Source: Flammula alnicola
Taxonomy: Eukaryota; Basidiomycota; Agaricomycetes; Agaricales; Strophariaceae
Assembly (NCBI GenBank): GCA_015499995.1
Contig: JADNRV010000141.1
Coordinates: 62,001 to 126,000 of the forward strand
Length of the DNA: 64,000 nucleotides
Direction of reading: 5' to 3'
Shown here: piece after piece, positions 34,566 through 48,999 of the stretch
How the letters are laid out: each line of letters begins with the position of its first letter
Position numbering within the stretch: the stretch's first letter is position 1
Position numbers and translations under genes: made by a program
Notes under the pieces: generated by a model
The model's input: only the letters and a program-made list of their open reading frames with translations
Databases searched by the model: none
What the model was told of the DNA's origin: nothing

Positions 34566-36688
34566 CTAGAATAGCTGGAACGCTTGCCAAATAGGCACAA
34601 TATGTCCTTTCTGGTCAATCTCAATCCAATGTTTACCGTTTTCATCCAAGGCGCCCATGTCATCGACTTCGCCAAAAGCGCGGTCCCACCCCAGACCAAT
34701 TGCAGAGAGTCTACAAACAGTGGAACTATATTCTGGTCAGTACTTGACAAAGAATGATCAAAGGAGGATGTCAAACCTGAGTGCACATATAGTCGCATCG
34801 GGCGTTATATCATCCCCACTGGCCCATAGTCCGCTGACGACCGCAAGGTCAACAACCATGCCCTTCGTCGCTGCGATCCGTGATTGAACATCTAGCTCAT
34901 TGAAATGTGCTTGATTGTACTCTTGCGTGCTTGCCAGAGCACGCAGCCTAGGATCTGTAGCGTCGAAAAGAGAAAATGTTTCTCCCTCGTAGAGCTCCGA
35001 AAATTGTTGCTGGGCATCAGGTGAATCGGCCGCAATGTAGACAACGGGATTGATTGTGGACAGTGATCCACTATGTAGGCGGGACCATGTGGCTTTCACC
35101 GCATTCAAGTATTCTTTGAGTGGGATCTTTCTGTCCGGAAACGAGTAGGAAAGGCTCTTGCGATCTCCACGTCGGATGTGGGTGCCCACATATATCGAAT
35201 CGGCAGCGCTCTCTCGTTCGTTAACGTCTCGCAGGAAAGTAGATAGCTCTCTACGAGCCAATTGGATTAATTCTGCGTTTTCGGCGCTTGGACGAATAGT
35301 GGACTGGAATGAATGTAGAGCTGATTCGAAGATGGGTTTTAGGCGATTGAGGTTATGTCCATACCTAGCAGCAATGCATCTATTGGTCTCTCGCATAAAC
35401 TTAAATAACGGATGACTTACGAGTTCTCATAGTGGTTCGAAAATGCGTGGCCGAAATGGAATTTGGCAGTTCTTGAGGTGATGACCTGATACGTGTAAAT
35501 CAAATCCGAAAGCAAGTGTTATGACTGAGGATTTACCCAGTGCCTGAAGGAAGGGCTAAGCGTTCAGAATCGATAACGTTTGCGAAAAAAGGTCGATCGA
35601 ACACACCTTGAGGTACGAGGACACGCGACTAGCTCTATCATGGAGGATTTTTTAGCATAAGCGGTCCAATACGTTACGAAAGAAAACTACCTTCTGGTGG
35701 GGGTGCTTTGCAGCCAGGCTCAGGTCCGGGCTGTCGGGGCCTTACATCTTCGAAGTGCTCCAGCCATCTAGGTAACGCCATTAGCCGTCCGTGACGGAAA
35801 TCGCAAACTTGAATGATTATTTACTTTCCTCGATTCCAATAGGTATCATCAACAAAGAAGGTTCGATTTCGCTGGAAATGATAAGATTGAGAGAGACTCG
35901 AGTACAGTATTGACAATGCGTACCTCACGAGCCAATGCGGCCGCTTGTGCCATGAGTGCCAGGTCTGCAGTGAGCCCGACTGTGCCATCCAGCATATAAG
36001 TGATAGTACTCGAGCATAGCGACTTGTCAGGACGATGCGGCACATCAAACGCGCCCATGGGACTGATGTCCCAATAATCACCATGGGCCATGTGTCCAGT
36101 ATGGAGCTTGTTGCATTCCGCCAGATAGTCATGAGATTGAAGAGGGAAGGTGGTGTAGTTCTCGTAGGAAAGAAGATGTACATTCTCTTCGGCGTGTACA
36201 ACAGGGCTGGCCGCGACAGTACTTGTGGGTTTACTGGGCGCAGAAGCACTGGAGGTTGGAGGTGCTTTAGCTCCGATATATCGATGCAGAGCTTCTGGTT
36301 TCGTGAACGAAAGTACGATGAGAATCAACAACACGCCGCCCATGAATATCCCGAACGCCAGAGGGAGTCGAGCGACCGCTATCGACAGGATTTGTGTCGG
36401 ATGGAGGAAGCTTTTCCTTCCATTATTCTTCGAGCTAGGACTCGATCGTCCGCCAGAGCTACGTATTGAAAATCGTGCTGTAGATGATGATGCGAGGAGA
36501 GGGGCGGACTGCAATGTGCCTTGGTCATCATAATCTGCTTCGTTCGCTTCCGAGAGCTGTAGTTTGGAAAAACCCTGTTCTAGTCTGCTTGTTCGCGATC
36601 CACTATGAGGCGTTCTTGGTGTCAATTGTTGTTCCGAGCTGAAGGGAACTGCCGATGCGACGTTTGTAAGTGGTCGGGGGCGTGACAT
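34566..36688 (-). CDS. Type II membrane glycosyltransferase-like protein (fucosyltransferase-like motif)
   Basis: A polar Ser/Arg-rich N-terminus of about 110 residues is followed by one hydrophobic anchor (LPLAFGIFMGGVLLILIVLSF), a Ser/Pro stem and a lumenal domain. This is the topology of Golgi glycosyltransferases. The lumenal part has LALMAQAAALA, then RNRTFFVDDTYWNRG in the next exon. In the C-terminal half it has SIYVGTHIRRGDRK, which resembles the HxRRGD motif of alpha-1,6- and O-fucosyltransferase-like enzymes, then NPVVYIAADSPDAQQQF and a final STVCRLSAIGLGWDRAFGE. Five or six exons; small exons between 35420 and 35830 are placed only roughly. The GDP-fucose link is inference from one motif region plus topology. 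Other nucleotide-sugar transferases with a similar fold are possible. Confidence 0.65.
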
Positions 36689-37111
36689 GAGTTACTTCAC
36701 TCTCTAAGTAAATAGAGAGCTGAAAGAGAGTCGACAAAGCTCAGGAGTCAGGAAGTTGTTAGGTTAGAATATGGGAGGGAGGGAGATGAATGTGCACAGG
36801 TTGCCGAATCATGCTGAAGTGCTGATGGACGATTGGGGTAACGACATCAAAACCGTTGCTGAAAGGTCACCAGATCACCAATTCGCTACAAACCACACCG
36901 CATTCTATATATAATAAAGAGGTTTTCTACAAAATATAACAGACAGAGACAGACTATATGGGAATGCTATGGCGAGATAAATGTCCTAATCAACCGAATC
37001 TATGAAGCAGGGCAAGCAAATAACTATAATGAAAATCATGCTCAGCGTCCTACGGATATCCTGCCTATAATTGTGACCAGCGAAGCAACGACGACGACGA
37101 CGCGCTAGTAA
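36689..37111. other. Intergenic
   Basis: No gene seen. Upstream region of the glycosyltransferase-like gene and 3' region of the secreted-protein gene. Confidence 0.5.
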
Positions 37112-37955
37112 CTAGACGGGCGTGCCAACCGGAAGGGCTGAAGCATTGACTGGTGTGTTGGGAGGATTTCCGGGCATGGGAGGCGAAGGCGGTGCCGCAG
37201 AAGCAGAAGAGGACGCGGTGGTCGATGTCGAATTGGCAGGGGCACCATCGGCGGCTTGTGCTGTCTGGGTAGAGGATGCAGAGGTGCTTGATCCAGAGCC
37301 AGCGTTCGTGTCGTCTCTTTGAGCCAGTGCGGGAGCACTGGGCGAGACATTGCCTACAGCACTTCCTGCGACACCTGGGACGCTTCCTGCGATGCTTCCT
37401 ACGACGCCTTGGGTTGGAGTGTGACGGTTTGGTTGGCAGTACGCATGGCCTCTGCTACTGCAGCTTGAAGCGCTTTCATGTCTTGCGGGTCAACACCCTG
37501 GGCTGAAGCAGTACTATCGCTGTCGACAGACTGCGTCCCGACCGATCCTCCACGAAGTAACGCTCCCAGAACTTTACTAAGAGTGGGACCGACCGGCGGC
37601 GGAGACCCTCGACCAATTGGATCACAGAGGAAACAAGCGAAGCGTCGCGGGCCTCCAGATTCGATGCTATGTGCGTGAAGATGGTTTAAAAATGTCAAGA
37701 GTACTCAAAGACGCAATCGACTTACAATAAGTTAACCTTTCGACAATCGCCTCTGACCTTTTGCCATGTTGTATCATCTGAGCGGAAACCAGGTGCGGCC
37801 GAAGCGATAGGCATCGAAGACATGTGGCTGGTGCTCGAGGAAGTTGTCAAGCCGGTATCTTGAGGGGCGTCTCCAGCTGGCGCAGCCAGACAAGAAGACG
37901 AGGAAGATATGGCTAATGTGGCAAGTAAAATAGAAGAACTGGTAGGAATCTTCAT
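37112..37955 (-). CDS. Secreted Ser/Ala/Gly-rich protein with one-base frame break
   Basis: Starts MKIPTSSSILLATLAI followed by small residues and an Ala-Ala-Pro site, a good secretion signal. The first exon ends in DDTTWQKVRGDCRKVNL. A 55-60-nt intron at about 37665-37728 joins to FIESGGPRRFACFLCDP. The middle part (LSKVLGALLRG, MKALQAAVAEAMRTAN) may be helical. At the GGG run 37411-37413 the frame needs one more base, after which it reads VVGSIAGSVPGVAGSAVG and a long Ser/Thr/Ala/Pro tail to the stop at 37112. Such tails are common in fungal wall or effector-like proteins, but there is no evidence for a specific role. The ATG at 37955 was preferred over the upstream in-frame start because it begins the signal peptide. 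Paired cysteines (ACFLC) are present. Confidence 0.62.
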
Positions 37956-38300
37956 GATGATGAGCTTATAGAGGTTTTTCGAGGGCGGTGGGTATGAAAG
38001 GCGCGTTTTGGAGATATAGGTGTGGTGGAAGTTGCGAGAGAAGAATGAGAAGACCATGTTCGAGATAACGACAAGAACTTTATATTCAGACTAGAGACGA
38101 TAGGGGAGTGCATTTTTGGTGGTTAGGCGAGACCGAAATGGGACCGACAGGAAATTTCATTAGAAACCAGCCTGTCGAACCAGATGCGCGATCCGAATAC
38201 GAGATGGGTATATGAGGAAGCCAGCTTGCGAACGGCGTGATTTCAGGTGAGGACAATCAAGGAAAACGTTTGGAGAGAATGAATATTTTGAATGAGGCAA
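37956..38300. other. Intergenic
   Basis: No gene seen; includes the likely promoter of the secreted-protein gene. Confidence 0.45.
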
Positions 38301-38623
38301 TCAACCTCGACCTCCGAGTCTTCCTCGGCTCTGCATCTCCCAGATTTCCTCCTCTCCATACGGGGCGCGTCTTCTTCCATTTGGGCCGGTATTTTGAGAC
38401 ATTGCGCCCAGGACTGTGTACTCCCACAGGTTAGAAAGAGATCGTCGAAGCGGGGCTCCTAAGCAGGATGAAATGAAACACCAAAAAATCAAGGCAGCGC
38501 TATAATTTCGTGGTCAACTAGGCTTGTGGACGGCAACACATGGCAACACACTTACAAAAGAACGGCGAAGAACGCTATTAGTGGGGTAAGGGCTCTGAGA
38601 CTGCTTTGAGGTGGTGAATCCAT
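38301..38623 (-). CDS. Possible small membrane-anchored protein
   Basis: An ATG at 38623 begins MDSPPQSSLRALTPLIAFFAVLL, a short hydrophobic anchor. A donor-like GTAAGT follows at about 38555. Downstream of an acceptor near 38460, one frame reads RRSLSNLWEYTVLGAMSQN and RRAPYGEEEIWEMQSRGR to a stop at 38301, which looks protein-like. Another frame is open to 38243. The two parts do not join in frame with the visible splice sites, so the structure is unproven. No family recognised. Confidence 0.3.
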
Positions 38624-39246
38624 GTTGTTAAGAGATGCGCGAGACCAAACGGGCAATTTACTCGAACAGGGTGGCGGAAACCAGATCCTTGTTGCCGTTT
38701 CCTTCATCTGATCTAAATATACCTCAGTAGATCTCCTGGATTTCATGTAGAAGGGACAAAAAATAATGCAGCATCTAAATATCAGCGCGCATTTCATTCA
38801 TACCCAAGTGGTGGTACGGCCGGTCAGGGAGTGGGGTAAATTCTTGCAACGGGCGAATCTCTCAGGAAGGTACTTATCCCTCACACGCTAATTCTGGACG
38901 TGCAGGCTGGTGGCGCATGCAGGCAGTGCCTGGAGTATCTGAGTTTGAGACGGAGAATGAATTGTTTTGTGTTATGAAAGCTCCGAACGAGTCTCTTTCT
39001 TGCTGATCCCCCACCCCCCGCAGCTTAGCTTCACTGATACTTGGATACTACGGCTTAAATGTGAGTGGAGGCCTCTTGTTTCGTTGTTTCGGTTCTTGCA
39101 CCCGGATCCTTGGGAATCCCAACGCAACGGTACCACAGGGAGATTAGCTTCCATAGATTTGGAGCCTATCCACTGTTTCGGGTTTTCCCACTGGCACGAT
39201 GGTTTCTCTATGCCTCATATTCATCTCCTACTTCTCCTAGATCACC
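38624..39246. other. Intergenic
   Basis: No supported gene; contains the likely promoter and 5' leader of the cation transporter, which starts at 39247. Confidence 0.45.
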
Positions 39247-41146
39247 ATGGTCGACCCGAAAGAGTCCTCAGAGTCCATAGTCAAGGACTCGACGCCGCAG
39301 CAGGTATTTTTTCTTCTTGTTTATATATTTTTCATGAACGCTAATACCGATGCCAGCCCTCCGACACAGTGGTTCCTGATCAACAACAATTCGATTCAGA
39401 TATCGAGGGTGCATCTAGCTCCACCGCTATCCTTCCTGTCGATCCCTTTCAAATTCGCGATGGCATCGTCACTGACGAAGAACTCGCTGGCCTTCGTCAA
39501 CGCAAAAAGGGCAAGGCTGTCGCCAAATACCAGTCGCGGCAAAACAACGTTCGTGATAACCATGAGCTAAACCTTCACGTTAATAAGAGAATCGTGTTCA
39601 GCTCATCATGGCATTGCTCAAACCCATGGAAGAACATACCGAAGACGCGAAGGCAGAAGAGCAAGCCGCTCGATTGCCAGTACGGTTTTTCATTCTTTGA
39701 CCAGTGCCAACGTTACTCATTTTCTGGCATTAGGTCAAGATTGCCATCTACGCTAGTTTAATATGCAATCTCGCCCTTTGCATTCTGCAGAGTGAGCCTC
39801 ATGGTCAAATAACGTTCCGCCCTTGGTTGACATGCGATGTGTAGTGTATGCTGCCATCTCTTCACTCTCCCTGTCACTATTGGCCACCGGTATAGACTCT
39901 GTCTTTGATATAGGAAGCAACGTCTTGCTATTTTGGCTGCATAGGAAAGCAGTAAAGCTGGATAGCAAGAAATGGCCTGTTGGAGGGGCTCGTCTTGAAA
40001 CCATTGGAAACATTGTTTACGGTGTGTAATGCTCCACGTTCCTTAATTGTTTATCTGATCCGGCATTCCAGGATTCCTGTGAGTATTTCATACGACGTTA
40101 GCAAGAACGTAGCCCTAAAGTGTTTCATAGCATGGGATCGGTGAACCTTATAGTCATCATCGAGTCGGCTCGCACTCTGATATCAAAAAAAGGCGACGAG
40201 CTGACCCCATTCCATCTCCCCTCTATAATCGCAGTCTCAGCTGCTCTTGGTAAAGCTCCGCAAAGTTTTTACTCCGTCTAATTGACTAATTAATGCATAT
40301 ACCCAGCCACTAAATTCATCCTCTTCATCTATAGTTACTCATTGCGAAAGAAATCGAGTCAGGTCCAGATCCTCTGGGAAGATCATCGAAATGACCTGTG
40401 GATAAATGGATTCGGTAAGTCTGACTTTTGTGAGGGTGTCCATCAACAAATGCTCAGTCCTTCCTAGGTATACTCATGTCAACTGGAGGCAGCAAACTTC
40501 GTTGGTGTACGTCTATGGCTTTCTTTTATGGACGATAGTGGATTTAATATCTGCACAGACCTTGATCCCACGGGCGCTATCATTGTATGGTGTTCCATTT
40601 ATTATCAGCTTTCCGTTGTTGACGGAATTTAAGATTGCATTGGGCGTCATTATTTCATGGGGTCGCACGGTTTATCAGGAATTCGAGCTTCTCGCTGGCA
40701 AATCAGCCTCGCACGAATTTTTGCAGTTGCTCATCTACAAAGTAGCAACATTTACTGACACCATCGAAAAAATCGATACAGTCCGGGCATACCATGTTCG
40801 TGAATTTTCTTTTTAAAATCAGGATCTCCACTAACCATGCGTGTCTTCAGAGTGGACCTGTGGGCAAAGTCCTATATCTTTTAACTTCTTCGATTGATTA
40901 TCTTGTTACAGGACTATTTCGTGGAAGTGGACATTGTATGGATGGAAATACTCCACTATGGAAGGCCCATGATGTCAGCCAACAACTTCAGGATAAGATC
41001 GAGGTCCTTCCGAACGTCGAGAGGGCGTTCGTGCATGTCGACCACGAATGGACACATATTCCCGTGCGCTGTTTTTCTTTTCTTAACTCCACCTCTTATT
41101 CATATTTTTGCAGGAACATCGAAAGGCACCTAAATTCGCTGTATAA
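39247..41146 (+). CDS. Cation diffusion facilitator, manganese-type (MTP8-11-like)
   Basis: Exports divalent metal, probably Mn2+, from the cytosol into an organelle or out of the cell. A polar N-terminus (MVDPKESSES) of about 130 residues precedes six membrane segments: IAIYASLICNLALCIL; SLSLLATGIDSVFDIGSNVLLFW with the DxxxD of Mn-type members; then WPVGGARLETIGNIVYG, NLIVIIESARTLIS, SIIAVSAALATKFILFI and LDPTGAIIIALGVIISW. The cytosolic C-terminal domain follows (DTVRAYHSGPDYFVEVDIV to ERAFVHVDHEWTHIP) and ends EHRKAPKFAV. About a dozen introns. One base is missing near 40937: after VEVDIV the frame changes to read LWKAHDVSQQLQDKIEVL. The metal preference is inferred from the DxxxD residues and overall similarity, not shown. 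Confidence 0.87.
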
Positions 41147-42154
41147 CGATCACTAACGCTTCCCGTATAATTTACCCTTCGACTTCATATCGTCTATGAC
41201 TGTTGTATGCAGCATAATTTAGAACGGCCGGATTTTGGATACACACGTACCGCACAAGAACAATGGCCTTTGCTCCTTGCCTCACTTCACGTCTTTGAGG
41301 CCTGCCCCAAGGATGTGCTAACCCTGTCGTGAGAAGACATCTTGCTGTCAGTGGCCACAATGGAACGAATTGAAACGTTACGGTTTTCGGCTCTCACCAA
41401 TTCATCCCACTGCGACGCGATTCGTTGGAGAAAGTCCGCTATCGCACGATGCACCCTACCTCGGCCAGCAAGTGTGTTCTTTCGATTCTTCTATTTTCGT
41501 GTCGGAGGACATGTGTAATGCACAACTGCGGCGATTCGGATGAGTATCAGAGTGTCTTGCACATGTGATCATGTCAGAGTCCACCCAGAGAAGTTAGACC
41601 TAGAGGCTGTTAGACCTCGGGTTGGTTCTTTGGAACGCTCTCCGATGCCTCGAGTTCTGGCTCTTGAAAACTTCTTTGAAATTTGATTCCGAGGAGCAGC
41701 TTATCTCGTGGCTTTCACTTTCCATTTCATTGGGCATCAGGGTCTGTAAGGGTCTGTCTTATGTCTGCAAGAAGGTACAAGAATGATAACCGGAACATAA
41801 GTTTGTCAGAGTCAGACTCATTTGACATTTCCACAGAAAGGGACCCTGACAATCAGAAAATGCTCTTGCGTCGTGCGTGCGTCGACTTCGGAGGAGACTA
41901 CTGTGGGTTGCATGGACAGAAGAGGTGGTATAATCCTATGGATGGTCAGGATGTCGAGCCGACCCTTGAAGCACGAAAACAAGAAGCGAACGCGCGAGAT
42001 GCATAATATATTTAGCGCAGGTGGTGTAAATGAAATCTGGGTGTGCGCCTTTATGATTTGGTGGATTCCGACTGAGACCGCCTGAACTTGAGGACGCCTC
42101 CTTTCAGAATCAAATGGCGCGGTTTGCAGTTAGACACGCTCCATTGTCTTTCCT
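41147..42154. other. Intergenic, 1 kb
   Basis: An ORF of 107 residues at 41683-42006 has no recognisable motif. No other gene signal seen. Confidence 0.45.
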
Positions 42155-42553
42155 ATGACAGAACACGAACTGGAGTCATTTCACCAAACTTGCAACACGC
42201 TCGAAGTCGCTGTCGACCCGTTGACTCACCACCTCTTTATTCGCCCTCCAAGTGCCGCTGGACGGTTGGATGCAAGCGCCGCCCCACCACCCGACAGAAA
42301 CACAACCGTCAAAGAAGCGATGCTTCAAAATCTGCCAACTTTCTTCATGCTAATCGTCTTCGCGTTCGTGGCGGAGGTCATGTTCGTCGCGTGGTGCTAC
42401 GGTCCTACCCTATGGCGGTACATAAAGAAGAGGGGAATAACACCATCCGAGGGTTCTCTAGAGGCGCAGGAGCTTGAAGGAAGAGAGAGAGAGCAAGGGC
42501 GGGTGTTGCGTATGGAGAGCAGCCGGTACACGAGAGAAAGACCAAGAAAGTAG
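42155..42553 (+). CDS. Small single-span membrane protein, unknown
   Basis: A 132-residue open frame without introns: MTEHELESFHQTCNTLEVAV, a polar lead, one membrane segment (FFMLIVFAFVAEVMFVAWCYG), then a charged tail (EAQELEGREREQGRVL). The single clean hydrophobic span bounded by charges makes a real protein likely. I do not recognise a family. Its 3' end lies about 315 bp before the kinase gene on the same strand. Confidence 0.5.
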   Translation: MTEHELESFHQTCNTLEVAVDPLTHHLFIRPPSAAGRLDASAAPPPDRNTTVKEAMLQNLPTFFMLIVFAFVAEVMFVAWCYGPTLWRYIKKRGITPSEGSLEAQELEGREREQGRVLRMESSRYTRERPRK

Positions 42554-42868
42554 AGTCACCCCTGTCCCGATTTGGAAGTTGAGACCACCGAACCAACGGT
42601 GGCTTTGTATATACACTCCAGCTCTTGCGCTACACAGCTCAGCCCGACTCATCCTTTCTCCCCTTTCCTTGTTCCGCTCATTCTCTGCGATATCTGCAAA
42701 GATACCCCATTTCCTCTTTCTCAAGTTCCGTCGACTTTCCTTGCTCGTGGTCTGTTCATTGAATTCAGAAAGGGGCAGTGTCCAATCCTAGTCCAGCTGC
42801 TCGCTAAGCCTCATTCGACGCGACACATTCGTGCAAAAGTTAGGCTTTGATTTTGAAAGTTGCTGTAT
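42554..42868. other. Spacer before the kinase gene
   Basis: Pyrimidine-rich stretches; probable promoter and leader of the kinase. A short first coding exon of the kinase might lie here. Confidence 0.4.
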
Positions 42869-45012
<2,144 letters not shown>

Positions 45013-45273
45013 TGGACATACACTCTCTCGACTTCTCCAAATTAGCTCATTGTCGGACTTCGCACACTCACCTCCCATCCTCACCATACTTATAATCAGG
45101 AACTGTTGCTCACTTTTGGGAACACCTCTAAGTAAAATAACACCCATCTGACATCAATCCATACATCGATTTGCTTTCCGTATAGCTTGTATATCATTCG
45201 CACGCAACATTACCTATGTAGTCACAATGAAAGAAAGATTTTGTAAAGGGAATGAATATGCAAGGAGTCTTTC

Positions 45274-48200
45274 TTATGATGTAGTATTATCAACAGTAGC
45301 AGCAGTCCGTTTCTTTTTACCTGTCGTCTTCTTCTTCGACCGTACTACTTTGATGGTTTCTACTGGAGAATCTTCTGGCACTTCGTATTCCGGGAATGAG
45401 CTCACTCGCAAAGGAGTGGTGGAACCGGTCGGCGTCAAAGCCGGCGTAGGCGTGAATTGTGAGGCCGATTGCGGTCGCAGAATAGAAGCACCTTCAGGCA
45501 TCTCGCCCTCTTTCTCAACGACAAATGACTCGGAAGAAAACGTTTGCGACGCTGCTCTTAACGACGGCAACTCATTATTGCCGGGATCTGCACATGAATC
45601 ATCAGTTTTATGGGTTACATCTCAGATGAAGAAATTTTCTTACCAGGATTTATAGGTGGCATGCCGTCTAAGTGCACCACCGGTATAGAGTCGACGTCTT
45701 CAACAGATCTAGGGCGATCATCGACAATGTAGTATGGGTCATCCCTGAGCTGTTCAAGTCTCTCTGCTTTGCGCTAAAAGATAAAAGCATGAATAAAGCT
45801 TTTCATAATGAGATACGAGTGCAAGCGTACCTTTTCGCGCTGGGCGATATCTTCCTGTGTCTCATCATTCGAGTCCATTGGAATGAGCACCACTCGATCA
45901 CCGTTCTCCTTCCCTTTCTTTTTCTTGCCACTGACGGAGGAATCAACATCTTTACCTTTGCCTTTCTTGCTCTTCTGCTTCTTCTCGACACCATCGGCTG
46001 ACTGAATATTCGAGATTGCTTCACGAGGAGGAGGAACGATCCATGAGTCCAGGTCCAAGCCGTCCGGCACAGCAACGCTAGCTTGAGCATTGGCCGCTAC
46101 GGGGTTAAGTTCATATACATTGAACAGCGGCTGGATGAGATATAGACTTTTGGGGAATCTTGGCTCTTCGGATGAAGCAGATTCCTCGAACATCGAAGAC
46201 ATCCTGTGAGGGGTACAGACGAGGTTATTTCGGTTTTGGGCCGGGAAGAGTTGAGATCGGCCGAAATAAATGCGAATAGTTGGACCGCATTCGCGGCCTA
46301 AACGTTTGCAATTTAATGAAGTGCTTCAAAAAAGATATATGGGTGCGTACTCGTTCTTGCACCTCGATGTGCTGGCTACTCGCAAGTTCTCGCATGCGGC
46401 TTAGGATCGATGCGACGACCTGCTTAACCTCCGGTAGGTCATCGTCATCCCACCTCTGCGCAGATTCAGACGCCCAAAATCCGAATATCTTGACGGCTGC
46501 TTGGATGTACACAGCAATGATATCGGGCGCAAGGTCGTTGATCTCTGTTGAAGCAAATATGGCAACAGCTTCTGAGGTCCGATAATTCACTGCAACACTG
46601 GTTAGATCTCCAAACATTTTGAAGACAATGTAGACTTGCAAACAATATTCTCCGCATATCCAAGCAGCTGCCCAGAGCACCTCAGAACAACTGCCCTCCT
46701 CAGACGCATTCCTGACGATCGAATCATCGCTCAAAAGGGTATACATGAGCTTTACAGCATATCTTCTTGCTCCCCGAACCCTTCCAACAACATCAACTAG
46801 TTGATCGCAAATTTCAGCACCGACATCAACATTCGCGACATGGGCCAGATCAACCAAGACAGATAAGTACCACTCGAAGTTGCTGACATTTTCGTAAGTC
46901 GATCGAGAGCATAAGCTCAATATTCGTTGTGATAACGTGAAGCGATAAGCAGGTGATTGGCTCGGAGAGAGTGGTTTGGGACCGATGGGTGGAACCGCGG
47001 AAACATTTTGAGTAAGTGACTGGGCTGCCGTCGGTAGTTCTGACGATGGATCTCGGACGAGGTGCGCTAGTAGTTGTTGAACGATGGATTGCAAGTTGCT
47101 TCGATTAGTCTGAGCTCGATGGATGACAGTAAGCAGGTGTCAGGCAAGACCAAAGAGAAATCAGGTCTACCATTGCAGAAAGCAAGTCAAGAGCACGCAT
47201 GCGAATACTGATGTCTTGGTCATTAATACTGGCGAGAATCGTGTCTTGATATTCCGTTAAGAGATGGGGGTGGGTAGGGACAATCTTCGCCATGGCCAGT
47301 AAGGCGATGTACTTCACTGAAAATCGGATAAATACGTGCAAGAAGAAAAGACGAGACCCAGACCCACGATTCTGATCTGCATCTTGTATGAAGGCGGCTA
47401 ACTTAGAAACGCACATCTTCGCAAGCGAATCTCCTGATGGACCCTGCAGCATCCCACCGATAATGCAAGTATGTACACATTCATACAGCAAAGAAATCGC
47501 GGGTGTCGTGGAAATAAGTTCTGTTATCGGAGGCTGCAATTTCTTCACCAAACGAGGCTCGTGAGGAGATAGAGAACCAAACTATGACAGATCAGAAAAT
47601 ATATGGAGCAGCAAATTCAAGGGACTCGCACCAGCTTGACAATTTTGATGAGCATCCAATTATTAGTTGAGGATGTCAGAAGATGGAAAAGCTGTGGGGC
47701 CAAGGACAAGTAATCTTTTGGATTGCGTCGCGCAAGTTCACAGAGTACATTGACGGTGGCGGCAATTACAGCTGGAAACGCTGATTAGAGATGCATTGTG
47801 AACTCGGCAGGTGGTGCTCACAGGGATCAGGATCATTGAGCTTTTCTTCCAGTCGAGCTCGGGCTTGACTAGTGGCTTCAGGATATTTCACAAGAGTCTT
47901 ATAGAGAGCGAGTATCGCGCGCTTCCTGATGTTTGGCCGAGAGTGATTCAACATTGCAATGAGTTCTGGAGCGATGTCTCGGGCAAGTTCTGGAGTAACA
48001 ATGTGGGATAAACCATCCAGCGTCACCGCAATATCTGCAGGAGTTGAACTCAGTCCTAAGAAATAGATATAGCAAAGGGTTATAAGCAAAGCTAACGACA
48101 AACCTTCTTCAACAAATTTGTTGTTAGCATAAGGACATCAGTGTCCTGCTCGAAGGACTGCGCGGCAGCCAGGTACCCAATACTCTTTAGATGAACCTTT

Positions 48201-48477
48201 GAAGATGACATGACTTCGACAACGTGGAACGATGCCCAACTCATGTCATAACCCAGCATATCGAGCTGATTGCGGAACTGCATAAGTTGGACGTTCCATC
48301 TGGGAAATTTTGGGAACATACATATGTAAGTTTCAGGACAGCCCCTGCTTTCAGCTCCATGTCATCTGTTTTGATTTCATTTCTGATCTCGTCGACTGCT
48401 TTCGCGATGAATTTGGCCTCATCTTTCTTGTTGGCACGTAAACCTCGAACGAGATCTTGGAGTGTCCGTTCCCACAT
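45274..48477 (-). CDS. APL5: AP-3 complex subunit delta
   Basis: Large adaptin of AP-3, which sorts cargo from Golgi/endosome to the vacuole. Starts MWERTLQDLVRGLRANKKDE, a classic delta-adaptin opening, followed by AGAVLKLTY, LGYDMSWASFHVVEVMSS and the alpha-solenoid repeats (RKRAILALYKTLVKYPE, LKYIALLAMAKIVPTHPHLL, RMRALDLLSAM). Near the C-terminal half are WICGEYC, PRFPKSLYLIQPLFNVYELNPV and LDLDSWIVPPP, then a Lys-rich hinge and tail. About eight introns. At the GGGG run 46210-46213 (CCCC on the coding strand) one more base is needed to pass from FISADLNSSRP to the EEPRFPKSLYLI segment. Without it the gene would be misread as two. About 880 residues, usual for fungal delta-adaptin. It converges with the kinase gene, with 261 bp between stops. 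Confidence 0.92.
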
Positions 48478-48999
48478 TCAGAACAGAAAAGGATGAAGGA
48501 CGAGAGCAGCAGAAAGGTCAAATTTCCTGCCAGTAATGGGGCGATGAAATGGGTTATCCTGGCATATAAGATTGAGCTGAGAAAGTTGAGGGTCCTTTGC
48601 TAAAGTCACGGTGATTGTGCACTAATCATTCTTGGTTAAGGATATCCACGTGACGTCTTGCCAAGTCGCGCATCTCTGATTCTCTCACTCCGCCAACCTC
48701 GGCCAGTTAATTATAAGAACAAGGATGCTTGTGAGCATCACAACCACGAGGCGTTGACGCTGGAACCTGAACGTCTCTAAACGTTTGAACCTCGCCTCTG
48801 CAATACGCGAGAAGGGCATTGCATCTCCTACATTTATTCCAAAACTCATATCGCAAACGTACTCGAGCACAGGATCCCTTCTTTGGTGGGCGTATGTAAC
48901 GGCATTTTTTATTGTTTTCGCCCTGAAACCTGCTTACATTTTGCAGTCGATTGCTGTCTCTCCTCTCGTTTGTAACTCGCTCGCTTTTTATCCCAGCGG
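48478..48999. promoter_or_regulatory. Divergent spacer between AP-3 delta and the RhoGEF gene
   Basis: 522 bp between two start codons facing away from each other; presumably holds both promoters. No gene seen. The RhoGEF start is less certain than the AP-3 start. Confidence 0.45.

Noticed and set aside
34178..34798. 206-residue minus-strand ORF across the MFS/glycosyltransferase junction
   Set aside because: Its only protein-like part belongs to an exon of the glycosyltransferase-like gene; the rest is antisense to the last exons of the MFS permease.
41683..42006. 107-residue plus-strand ORF
   Set aside because: No motif, no coding-like pattern of hydrophobic residues and no splice context; treated as chance.
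45774..46202. Independent gene starting MSSMFEESASSEEP
   Set aside because: This is the 3' part of AP-3 delta split off by one missing base in the GGGG run 46210-46213.
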